From contig PBMO01000017.1 of the NCBI GenBank assembly GCA_002722595.1, positions 1-45,613 of the forward strand: 45,613 bases of DNA, written 5' to 3'. The stretch is from Methanobacteriota archaeon (GTDB taxonomy: Archaea > Thermoplasmatota > Poseidoniia > Poseidoniales > Thalassarchaeaceae). Below the pieces are notes generated by a model that did no database searches, was not told where the DNA came from, and saw nothing but the letters and a program-made list of their open reading frames with translations. Each line of letters starts with the position of its first letter. The first letter of the stretch is position 1. The position numbers were made by a program, and so were the translations under genes. This document shows positions 29,757 to 38,813 of this stretch, piece by piece.

Positions 29757-30743
29757 ATAGGTCGTCGCCGCAAGGCTCGTCGAGATGCGGATGACAGAGA
29801 TTGGACAGCTTTCGATGAATCCACTGAGATTGATTTGGATGCCCCACCATCTTCAACCGAAGTGGATATTGAAGCGGAAAACATTGCTCTTGCTGAAGAA
29901 AAGTGGAAAGAAGACGAAGAAATAGCCCACCACAAAGAGATGGATAAAAAAGAAGATTCTTGGTCATGGATGAAAGAAAAGCGATTTTCCAACATGTTCA
30001 AGGAAATTGAACACCGATTGGAGGGCGTCCTAGGCACAGGTCGATTTGAATGGGTAGATAGACGGGTGTTCGATCAAGTTTTTGATCAAAGAACTCTTCT
30101 TGCAGTTTACAAACTAATGCAACAGGGGCATATCGATACCTTGGATTGGCCAATTGCAAGAGGCAAGGAAGCACACGTATTCCATGCAACGACTCCCAAT
30201 GGCGTGGCTGCCGTCAAAATATTTCACACAAGTAATGCTGTATTCAAGGGATTGATGCAATATATTGAGGGCGACCCTCGTTTTGGTGGGCTAAGGCGTC
30301 GTCACCATGAATTAGTCAATATTTGGGTTAGGAAGGAGCATCGGAATATGATGAGAATGGCCAAGCAGGGCCTCAAGGTTCCAGAGCCTCATGCTTTGTT
30401 TCGAAATGTCTTGGTGATGGATTATTTTGGTGATGAAGAAGGACCTAGCCCTCGTTTACGTGATGTCGATGTGGATGATCCGGAACCAATCTTTGATGAA
30501 TTGCTTGAGTGGATACGTGTTTGTTGGAAGGATGCAGAATTGGTGCATGCTGATTTCAGTGAATACAACATTTTGTGGCACGACGACGGTCCCCGCGTTA
30601 TTGACGTAGGTCAAGCAGTTGCAAAAGGGCACCCGCATGCAGAGGAATTCCTAGTTCGTGATGTTACAAGGTTGGTTGAATGGGCGCGACGTCATGGGGT
30701 CGATGTAGAAGTCCCTGAAGCAATGGCTCATGTGCTGTATTGA
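29757..30743 (+). CDS. rio1: RIO1-type serine protein kinase; N-terminus uncertain
   Basis: IARGKEAHVFHATTPNGVAAVKIFHTSNAVFKG, HADFSEYNILWHDDGPRVIDVGQAV; ORF track starts at TTG 29835, but in-frame coding continues upstream to the aIF1A stop; 29757 is an ATA. Confidence 0.9.
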   Translation: MGRRRKARRDADDRDWTAFDESTEIDLDAPPSSTEVDIEAENIALAEEKWKEDEEIAHHKEMDKKEDSWSWMKEKRFSNMFKEIEHRLEGVLGTGRFEWVDRRVFDQVFDQRTLLAVYKLMQQGHIDTLDWPIARGKEAHVFHATTPNGVAAVKIFHTSNAVFKGLMQYIEGDPRFGGLRRRHHELVNIWVRKEHRNMMRMAKQGLKVPEPHALFRNVLVMDYFGDEEGPSPRLRDVDVDDPEPIFDELLEWIRVCWKDAELVHADFSEYNILWHDDGPRVIDVGQAVAKGHPHAEEFLVRDVTRLVEWARRHGVDVEVPEAMAHVLY

Positions 30744-31496
30744 TTATTCCTCTTCAAACCCAACTGATTCATCATCAGAGAGTTCCATCATTTCTTCAAT
30801 TTCTTTTGGATCATCTGGATCAACTTGTGCACCACGATATCGGCGCTCTCTTTTTCTTCTGGCAGCATCTAAACCAGGTACAAGAGCCTCAAACTTACCT
30901 CCATCGCCTCGGGTTTCAATAGATTCCAAACTTCGTGCAGACATCCGCCTTTTCCTTCTCTCAGTTTCAAGATGCTTGAGTACAGATGAGTGCTCAGCCC
31001 CATGCAGCAAGCGTTCAATGGATTGACTTGCCAATGGTAATGCATCTTCATCTCCAATGATGATAACCGTTGAACCATATATCACAATCTCAGCGCCAGA
31101 ATGCTCTTCGATTAATTCGCGTATCCTTCCATTTCTTCCAATCAGGCGACTCCTGACTCGACGTTGCTGGTTAGCATTTTTTCCAACATATTCTCGCATA
31201 TCGAAAAGGGTTAGGTGATGATCATCTTGGAGTAATTGTAATGCTCGATCTGGATTCATACCTCTTCCGATTGCTTTGATGACATCAGGTAGTTTCATAC
31301 GTATTATGGGATCAAAATCATCACTCCACACAACTGAAACATCGCCACTAGTGGAATCAATATACAAGACACACCTTGTTGCATCCTCAAGAGCCTTCTT
31401 GGTTACTCCTTTGCGACCAATAAGCACTGCAATTCGGTCTTGAGGGATTCGAGACAGACTCTCCATCATGCCGGCGACTGTGGCCACCTCTTTCAA
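30744..31496 (-). CDS. KH-domain RNA-binding protein (Dim2/Pno1-like)
   Basis: Two KH segments: RIAVLIGRKGVTKKALE and RSRLIGRNGRIRELIEEHSGAEIVIYGSTVIIIGDEDA; acidic C-terminus. Confidence 0.9.
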   Translation of the reverse strand: MKEVATVAGMMESLSRIPQDRIAVLIGRKGVTKKALEDATRCVLYIDSTSGDVSVVWSDDFDPIIRMKLPDVIKAIGRGMNPDRALQLLQDDHHLTLFDMREYVGKNANQQRRVRSRLIGRNGRIRELIEEHSGAEIVIYGSTVIIIGDEDALPLASQSIERLLHGAEHSSVLKHLETERRKRRMSARSLESIETRGDGGKFEALVPGLDAARRKRERRYRGAQVDPDDPKEIEEMMELSDDESVGFEEE

Positions 31497-33358
31497 GACG
31501 CCGATTGTCTTCGATTGATTAGATGGGTGACAATAAATCCAGCAAGTAGTATCAAAATGGCACTTGGAACAAATCCACTAACAGAACCAACAACATCTGG
31601 ATCCGCTGCACCAATGAGTAGGAAAGCCTCATTGTTTCCCTCATCTCTTTCAGAGATAGAGTTGTCAGGGTCAACAATGATTCGGAGATCGAATTCTCCG
31701 GCAGTTAGTAGTGAGATGTTCAATGAGATTTCCTCACTTTGATCAATCAAATTCCCATTTGAAATCACAATTGAATCCAATGTTGTCCATTCAGTTGTAG
31801 AATCACGACTTGCAGGTGCACTCTGGATTCCAATAACTACACTTCCATCATAAATCTCATTTGAATTGATTGTAGCCTGTAGAAGAACAGGGTCTTGTGA
31901 ACCAGCACGTACAATCAAGCGATCAAGTGATGCATCTGTAACGGAGAAATCTAGGCCAGGTAAAATTAGGAAATGTTGTGCTGGGATCGTGACAGAATTC
32001 CCTGCCTCGTCAACCAAAGTAGCTCGAAGAGAGAGGTATTGGCCCGCCGTAGTTGACCAATCAATAGCCGATGTCAAACTGTTTGACGTGCCCGACCCCA
32101 CACTCAACCAATCAGAGGATATGTCTGGTATTGATCCTGCACCATTTGCATCAAACCCATATTCCAGTCTGCATTCAGAAACATCGATTCCAGAATTGGC
32201 ATCAGTTGCATCAACACTTATTGACACCTGTCCAAACAATGAATCGGTTAAATCAGGCAACAACCAACCACCCGCTGTTGGTGCGGTCCTATCTATCAGC
32301 ATAGTTACATTATGGGGTGTACCAACATTTCCAACTCTATCTACTGCCCTAAACTGAATTGTTCGATTGCCTTCATCAAGTGGCATGGTTCCGAAACCTG
32401 CGGAACTAATATCGGACCAAGTATTCTCACTATCGCGTACCTGATATGAATCAATTCCAGAACCCCCACTATCTGATGCGCTACTGGATAGATCGCTGAA
32501 GATAAGTGTAGTCGCATCATTCCAAACATTTGGGGTTACAGACAAAGATGGTTGGCCAACAGTTGGCCCAGTTCTATCGATGCCGAGGTGTATTGAGGTC
32601 TGTGCTGAATTTCCTGCTTCGTCAAAAACAGTCAGTAGAGGTGTCCAAGTCCCTTCTGAAAGGTCCCCTGGTGACCATGACCATGATCCAGTAATTGTAC
32701 CAGGGCCATCAGTAGGTGGTGTACCAGAACCGGGTATATTTGTCAAAGTCGCGTAGGATAGATGCTCATCACTTGCACTCCAAGAAAAGTCGAGAGTTCC
32801 CGATTCTGGTGAAGTAAACCAAGCACGATTTATTGTGGATGAACCATCACCAATAATCGAATTCGAAACCGATAGCGAAAGAGAACTAGGTGCGGTGTTA
32901 TCAAGTGTGAAAGTAGGGCTAGTTATCCAACCTGTATCACTTCCATTGTCCAAAGTACCTCTTGCTCGTAGGGTATAATCACCATCTGAGTGTGAACTGG
33001 TATCCCATCCAGACAACCATGGTGCAGATGTTACATTCGCAATTGGTGTGGTTTGTGTATTAACATCAATTAGTTCGATGTTTATGTAATCTAGGTTTTC
33101 AACACTAGTGAGTCGTATAGTGTAAGTCCCTGAGATTACTTGCTCAGAATCAGGTCCTCCACTAAATGAAAAGTCACTAGATTTACCAGACGAAGCCTCG
33201 ACATTTATCCAAGATCCATGTGGTGTGACACACAAGATAATTGCTACTAGGGTAGCAAGGATTAACCGACGAGAAATCACTGGCACTGAATATCCACAAG
33301 ATGCCCCGCCCTTCAAGGCTTTCCAATGGGATTGATTCAATTGTGCTTGCTTTGGCAT
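31493..33358 (-). CDS. Exported Ig-like repeat protein with CARDB-like domain and C-terminal TM
   Basis: Signal LILATLVAIILCVTPHGSWINVEA; repeated DEAGNS...DRTGPT and DRVGNVGTPHNVTMLIDRTAPTAGG units; TM VPSAILILLAGFIVTHLINRR. Confidence 0.8.
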   Translation of the reverse strand: MPKQAQLNQSHWKALKGGASCGYSVPVISRRLILATLVAIILCVTPHGSWINVEASSGKSSDFSFSGGPDSEQVISGTYTIRLTSVENLDYINIELIDVNTQTTPIANVTSAPWLSGWDTSSHSDGDYTLRARGTLDNGSDTGWITSPTFTLDNTAPSSLSLSVSNSIIGDGSSTINRAWFTSPESGTLDFSWSASDEHLSYATLTNIPGSGTPPTDGPGTITGSWSWSPGDLSEGTWTPLLTVFDEAGNSAQTSIHLGIDRTGPTVGQPSLSVTPNVWNDATTLIFSDLSSSASDSGGSGIDSYQVRDSENTWSDISSAGFGTMPLDEGNRTIQFRAVDRVGNVGTPHNVTMLIDRTAPTAGGWLLPDLTDSLFGQVSISVDATDANSGIDVSECRLEYGFDANGAGSIPDISSDWLSVGSGTSNSLTSAIDWSTTAGQYLSLRATLVDEAGNSVTIPAQHFLILPGLDFSVTDASLDRLIVRAGSQDPVLLQATINSNEIYDGSVVIGIQSAPASRDSTTEWTTLDSIVISNGNLIDQSEEISLNISLLTAGEFDLRIIVDPDNSISERDEGNNEAFLLIGAADPDVVGSVSGFVPSAILILLAGFIVTHLINRRQSAS

Positions 33359-33412
33359 CTTGAGACCTTTCGGAAAGCAGGTTTGAAGTGCCTTGCCTGT
33401 TCTCCCAAACCC

Positions 33413-36115
33413 ATGGAGAGGCTTCGATTCACAAATGTGCTGTGCGCTTTCCTTTTCCTTGCACCAATTTTTGCAGTAGCAATGCCCGTAAATGCAGAGC
33501 TTGCTGGCAACGTTGCATTCAGTACAGAAGGCCTCTCAATGAGTCCATCAACAGCAGTAGAGGGCGGTGATGTAACATTCACTCTGTCGTTACAGAACGT
33601 GGCAAATGTTGTTGCAGAAGATGTTGTGGTTGAGTTCCACAAAAATAGTTATCAGTCAGGAAATCCATCATCACAATACAATGTTGACATCCCTGCAAGT
33701 GATTTTACGGACATTGATTTTGACTGGATTAATCTGGCTTGGGGAAACGCAGAACAAACTCTTGTGATTAGGGTAACACATAATGGAGAATCAAAGATAA
33801 TTTCGCATGATTTTGATATCCAAGGCCTACCCAATCTTCGTTTTTCACATTTTGAAATTGACCCGTCGACTGGTGCTCATGAAGGCGATCAGATAGAAAT
33901 ACAGATTGGAATCGAAAACGCTGGGCATGCTGAGGCACCATCCAGTCATCTCGAACTCACCTTTGCTGGAACCGCCACAATGCTCTCTGTACCCTCCCTA
34001 CAAGTTGGTGAGACTGCATGGGTGAATCAAACAGCCAGTGCACCTTCAGCAGGTAATTATGATGTAACAGGAGTTGTCAATGCAAATATCAGTGATGACA
34101 TACTTGAGTCCACATCTGCTGATAATTCCGCTTTGCGTGTACTTGATGTTGAATCATTGCCGGATTATTGGCATGCGGACGGTCCGCATGTCACAGCAAA
34201 TCCTGGTTTAGCAGGCCCTTGGACCATTACTGGGACAATTGCCCGTGATTCTGGTTCAGGAAGTACAACAGCTCCTCTTGAAGTTAGGATAAAAGATGGA
34301 ATTACTCTAGAAATAGTATCATTGTCATTTACAGAAGTTGACACATTTGCAGAATACTCTGTTTCAATAACTTCATCCCAACTAACAGACACATCCCCTG
34401 GTGATGTTGAGCTTGAAATGGAAATAGATTCATCTGAAAATCTTGAACAATCCAATCCGTTCAACAATCTTCAAACAACCTCTTTGACGATTTATCAAGA
34501 ACCAAATGTTGTTGTTCGGGGCGTGTCTGTTGACCCGGATGAGACAACCCCTGGAAATATGGTCACTTTCACGGTTTCATTGCAGAACGTTGGAATGGTT
34601 ACAGCTATCGGAGAGTTAACTGCAACATTCGATGGCCAATTCTTAGAAACTAAATCTCTTTCACTTCCACCTTCGAATACAGCAAATCAGGGCCAAATAA
34701 GTGCGACATTTACTTCGATTGTGGAGGGAGAAACTAGGGATATACCCTTCACAGTTACTTGGTCAAAAAATGAGGCGTCTTATGATCGATTAGAAACGGA
34801 TAACATTGGCTTTGCCAATGTCAGTTTGATTTCTGATTTACGACTCCGTTTCCTACAAAATACGGAAGGCTGGTTACCGGCCGGTCCACCACTTTATGCT
34901 GGGAACGAGTATGCCTATGTCATAGATGTAGAGGCCACAAGTGGAGCTGGTAGCGAGATTTTTGATTGTATAGACCGCTCTACAGGTGATGTGTTGGATA
35001 GCACCAACACCCTGTCCTTTTCAGCAAATGAACCGGAAAACAAGAAACAAACAGTGCGTTGTGAGATAAATGCAGAACTCCCTGGTGAAATTGAATTAGC
35101 AATTACACCCAGAGGGACCTCAGTAAGTCCACATGCCAAAGCATGGACAATAGAATTAGAAAATGGTAAAGATGCCTCAGATGATTCAGAATCCTCGTCA
35201 ATAGCCTTGTTTTTAATTGCAGGAATCATTGCATTAGTTACTCTTGTAGGCGCGATTTACTTGACAAGAAGGGGACTTGCAGATGCAGACCGAGAAACAT
35301 ATGAATTATGCCCTGCATGTGATGGAGAGATTGAAGGAAATGAAGACATATGTCCCTATTGTGACTTTGACTTACGAGTAGGAAGATCAAAGTTCCATGA
35401 TTGTGAGGAATGCAAATCTACAATTCCTTCAATGCTTGAGCATTGTCCATATTGTGGTACTGAGCAAGATTTGTCAATACATTATTCACGCCGAAAGCGC
35501 AAGTATCAGGCTTTGCCAGAAACTGTTGAGGAAGAAGTAGTAGAGGAAGAGGATGAAGACATGATTGTTCGTGGCCATGAATCATTTGACTCACATACGG
35601 GTGAAATGGGCTTCACAGAGGAACAATGGGAAGGTGAATGGGACGATAATTTGTCAGAGGCAGAAGCCTACTTCGATGCACAAGAAGAAGAAAGAATCGC
35701 TGCCGAAAATGTTGCCGAAACAGAAGCAGACACCGATGGCGATGAAGTAGTTAGTACGGAATTAAGTGAAGCAATGGAGGATGCACCAGAGCACGACCTT
35801 GATGCCTTCTTGGGTGATGTTGAGTCGAGAAAGCATCTTTCTGATGAAGAAGTTGAACTCACGGCTTCTGATGCAGATTTTAGAGAACAAATCTTTGAGA
35901 TTACTGGGGAGGACGGTGTGTTGCCAGGGCAACAGGTCAACGTCGAAGCCATGGTCGACAATACAGTAGTCGGAAATGAAGTGCGATCTGCAAATTCTGA
36001 TTTCACCATTGGTGAAGAATCTACACCACCCGAAAAACCAACACCTGAAGAAGGAAAAGATGAGACCTCGAGTCCTAAACGGCGAAGTGTTAGACGTAGA
36101 AAGAAGGATGAATAG
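33413..36115 (+). CDS. Exported CARDB-like protein with TM helix, paired cytoplasmic zinc ribbons and long acidic tail
   Basis: ORF track 33326..36115, likely ATG 33413 (MERLRFTNVLCAFLFLAPIFAVAMPVNA); TM IALFLIAGIIALVTLVGAIYLT; CPACDGEIEGNEDICPYC and CEECKSTIPSMLEHCPYC. Confidence 0.82.
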   Translation: MERLRFTNVLCAFLFLAPIFAVAMPVNAELAGNVAFSTEGLSMSPSTAVEGGDVTFTLSLQNVANVVAEDVVVEFHKNSYQSGNPSSQYNVDIPASDFTDIDFDWINLAWGNAEQTLVIRVTHNGESKIISHDFDIQGLPNLRFSHFEIDPSTGAHEGDQIEIQIGIENAGHAEAPSSHLELTFAGTATMLSVPSLQVGETAWVNQTASAPSAGNYDVTGVVNANISDDILESTSADNSALRVLDVESLPDYWHADGPHVTANPGLAGPWTITGTIARDSGSGSTTAPLEVRIKDGITLEIVSLSFTEVDTFAEYSVSITSSQLTDTSPGDVELEMEIDSSENLEQSNPFNNLQTTSLTIYQEPNVVVRGVSVDPDETTPGNMVTFTVSLQNVGMVTAIGELTATFDGQFLETKSLSLPPSNTANQGQISATFTSIVEGETRDIPFTVTWSKNEASYDRLETDNIGFANVSLISDLRLRFLQNTEGWLPAGPPLYAGNEYAYVIDVEATSGAGSEIFDCIDRSTGDVLDSTNTLSFSANEPENKKQTVRCEINAELPGEIELAITPRGTSVSPHAKAWTIELENGKDASDDSESSSIALFLIAGIIALVTLVGAIYLTRRGLADADRETYELCPACDGEIEGNEDICPYCDFDLRVGRSKFHDCEECKSTIPSMLEHCPYCGTEQDLSIHYSRRKRKYQALPETVEEEVVEEEDEDMIVRGHESFDSHTGEMGFTEEQWEGEWDDNLSEAEAYFDAQEEERIAAENVAETEADTDGDEVVSTELSEAMEDAPEHDLDAFLGDVESRKHLSDEEVELTASDADFREQIFEITGEDGVLPGQQVNVEAMVDNTVVGNEVRSANSDFTIGEESTPPEKPTPEEGKDETSSPKRRSVRRRKKDE

Positions 36116-36147
36116 CGCAATTTTTCTCCGTCACACAGAAATGTACG

Positions 36148-36798
36148 GTGTTCAACGGAGGGTTGGGTCATACATTGTCTAGTCCAAGGCATCGAGTTCT
36201 AAGCATAGCCCTAGTGGTCATGTTTCTTACCTTGGCTATGCCCGGCTGTCTATCACTTGTTGTTGGTCGAGAGATGATGGAAGGTGCAAGAGGTAAACCA
36301 GAGGTTCTCAATGTTGCTGAACAATTTGATCTTTCACATACCTTCGTAGTAGATGGAACAGATTTCGTACCTGAACAGGTGCAAAAAACAGTGTCGCAAG
36401 ACCTTCCTATTGATTACACAGTTCAGAAAATAGTTATCAATTTTCAAACCACTATGAATCATGATTGGGTACTTGGTGAGCAAGATGAAAGATATGTGCA
36501 TGTCATATTGTTAGTCTGCGATGAAACCGGTAACAATTGTGAATCAACTCCGATTTATGAGCGCAGAGCAGAGAACGGTTCGTATCCTGCAGAAAGATAT
36601 GAGATTGATCTAAATTCTGATATTTACCAAAGAGGCCAATGGAATCTCACTGTAGAAGGTCGTGGAGTTGGTACAGATACTGGAATCAGTCTCATTGATT
36701 TCAAAGATTCCTGGTCACTCATTGTAACGATAATTCGACCTTGTCTTTCTTTCCCTGAGAGCCCAGAAGTGTGCACACCAACGATAGAGTTTGATTAA
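36148..36798 (+). CDS. Putative lipoprotein of unknown function
   Basis: Hydrophobic VLSIALVVMFLTLAMPGC lipobox-like N-terminus; start codon uncertain (GTG 36148 or downstream TTG). Confidence 0.6.
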   Translation: MFNGGLGHTLSSPRHRVLSIALVVMFLTLAMPGCLSLVVGREMMEGARGKPEVLNVAEQFDLSHTFVVDGTDFVPEQVQKTVSQDLPIDYTVQKIVINFQTTMNHDWVLGEQDERYVHVILLVCDETGNNCESTPIYERRAENGSYPAERYEIDLNSDIYQRGQWNLTVEGRGVGTDTGISLIDFKDSWSLIVTIIRPCLSFPESPEVCTPTIEFD

Positions 36799-38016
36799 TC
36801 AGACCAAGCTCTGGGGACAACTCTTTCGTCGGGAACAGTTTCGACATTTTCCAACTCGTTGATGATTTCTTGTTGCTCCTCCTTCCACCATTAATCGTTG
36901 AACCTCTTTCACAGATTTCACTAAATCTGTTTCCGCTTCGTTGTTCCAAGCAATAGTATACAGCGAATTTTCAGCATATTGTAATATGCCGTAATCAGGT
37001 TTTATGCTCGTGGTTTTCTCTACCAAGTACAAGTATGCAAGTAATTGCATCCTATGGCTCTCATGGGGATTATTTGGCACCTTCCCAGTTTTCTGTTCAA
37101 CTGGAATGAATTGGTTGTCAATTTTTACTATTTGATCAGGCCTGCCTCTGATACCAGTTTCTTGGTCGATTAAAAGCGAGGCTTGTTGCCCGGAATCATC
37201 ACTATATGCTAGGACTCCATTTTTGCTTAATCCTGTTTTCTCACGTGCCTTTTCAGCGTCTTTTTCACGAGTCAGCACTCTGTGCAGTTGCCACGCTGAT
37301 ATGAGTAACCAAGCGAGTGTAATTACAATTAGTGAGAATGTTATGACAGTTCGATTCTCTGCCCAATAAATTGCCAAACCATGTAATGCAACAGCAATTG
37401 AACCTATTAGGAGCCAAACTTCTATGGCGCCACCCTTTCCAACCCCTTCATCTTCTTTGATTAGTGGCTTTTCATATTCATCGATTCCTAAACCACTCCC
37501 AGAAAACTTTGGAGGTTGAGCTAAACCAAAAGGTCGGCCCAGCCATTTTCTCCATGGCAAAGTAATCAGCGTTATTGCTAAGAATAACCAAACAACTGCA
37601 AGTATCACTAGATATTTTCCGATATCTTGTATGAAATCTTCTGAAATAGCTCCTTCTTTCACGAAAAAGAATGCTGCAGAATCAGCAGAAAGAGCACACA
37701 CCACAGTGAACCACCAACTCCAAATTACCAATTCCTTTGATGCTTGTTTCTCCGTTTTTTTGTAATCCAACATCCTTTGATGTATTTCATTGTGGACCCT
37801 AGCACCTCTTTCGATTGCCAAACCTTCTCCACTCACACCTGCTTTCGATAATTGCCACGATACTGGGCAATAGGTATGACGCTCTAGGTCAGAAGCGGAG
37901 ACAGGTAAAGCGATCCCTTCTGAATCAATCCAGAATCCATCATCACGCATTGTACCATCGCTGATGGATCGAGTTAGATTTAGGGCAGATTCAACCGAGG
38001 TATCCTCAAGGCCCAT
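36799..38016 (-). CDS. Cas4/RecB-like PD-(D/E)XK nuclease with inserted transmembrane region
   Basis: Likely start MGLEDTS at 38016 (ORF track to 38109). HTYCPVSWQLSKA, RGARVHNEIH, GRPDQIVKIDNQFIPVEQKTGKVP, QLLAYLYLVE, and CRNCSRRKSCP match the Cas4 Fe-S and nuclease motifs; hydrophobic segments sit between. Confidence 0.85.
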   Translation of the reverse strand: MGLEDTSVESALNLTRSISDGTMRDDGFWIDSEGIALPVSASDLERHTYCPVSWQLSKAGVSGEGLAIERGARVHNEIHQRMLDYKKTEKQASKELVIWSWWFTVVCALSADSAAFFFVKEGAISEDFIQDIGKYLVILAVVWLFLAITLITLPWRKWLGRPFGLAQPPKFSGSGLGIDEYEKPLIKEDEGVGKGGAIEVWLLIGSIAVALHGLAIYWAENRTVITFSLIVITLAWLLISAWQLHRVLTREKDAEKAREKTGLSKNGVLAYSDDSGQQASLLIDQETGIRGRPDQIVKIDNQFIPVEQKTGKVPNNPHESHRMQLLAYLYLVEKTTSIKPDYGILQYAENSLYTIAWNNEAETDLVKSVKEVQRLMVEGGATRNHQRVGKCRNCSRRKSCPQSLV

Positions 38017-38184
38017 AGTAGACAAGTGTATGATGCCCAAGTTAAGGGTTGTTGAAGTTAGCCTCGACCATCCCCAGCAACACTTGAAGGCAGAACAAAA
38101 GCGCATCACTGCGTTTGAAATTGCCTTTTTACGAAGCGAAGCGGTTATGAACGGGAGGTGGGTGGCGATGCCGCACGAGGACTG

Positions 38185-38793
38185 ATGATGAGCGAATCAC
38201 TCTTGATTTCAATAGAGGCCTACGAGTCGCATAACGTTCACGTCGGTGCACATCAGAAGAGTGCAGACATGAAACCATTCCTCAGTACTGAGGGTGACAG
38301 TTCAGGTCTACACTACATTGATTTAGATAAGACAGATTCTAGAATGCGTGTTGTTGCAGAGTTCCTGAATCGCTATGATCCAAGTCGAATATTAGTAGTC
38401 AGTGCACGACAGTATGGCCAGAGACCAGCACGCAAATTCGCACAATCTATTGGTGCCATGCACATCGTTGGAAGATTCATTCCTGGCACTCTCACCAACC
38501 CACGTCTAAGGACTTACATCGAACCTGAAATTATTTTCGTAACCGATCCCCAAGCGGATCAGCAATCACTTTCAGAAGCTGTTAGCAGTGGATTACCTGT
38601 TGTTGCAATATGTGATGCCAACAATACCCTTCGAAATGTCGATTTATGCCTTCCTGCAAACAACAAGGGTCGAATGAGTCTATCACTGGTTTATTGGCTA
38701 CTCGCTCGCGAGGTCTTGAAGGCCCGCGGCACTATGGATGACGACACCTGGGAAACAATGCAGGACGTCACCGAATGGGAATCCACGTTCTGA
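38185..38793 (+). CDS. rps2: 30S ribosomal protein S2 (uS2)
   Basis: DPSRILVVSARQYGQRPARKFAQSIGAMHIVGRFIPGTLTNP, PEIIFVTDPQADQQSLSEAVSSGLPVVAICDANN; start ATG 38185 or 38188. Confidence 0.96.
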   Translation: MMSESLLISIEAYESHNVHVGAHQKSADMKPFLSTEGDSSGLHYIDLDKTDSRMRVVAEFLNRYDPSRILVVSARQYGQRPARKFAQSIGAMHIVGRFIPGTLTNPRLRTYIEPEIIFVTDPQADQQSLSEAVSSGLPVVAICDANNTLRNVDLCLPANNKGRMSLSLVYWLLAREVLKARGTMDDDTWETMQDVTEWESTF

Positions 38794-38813
38794 GAAATCT
38801 CAGTGGTGGAAAT

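Noticed and set aside
33326-33358. Apparent overlap of two divergent surface-protein ORFs
   Set aside because: The + strand gene more likely starts at ATG 33413, where its signal peptide begins.
35668-36192. 174-aa Ser-rich minus-strand ORF
   Set aside because: Complement of the acidic tail of the + strand surface protein.
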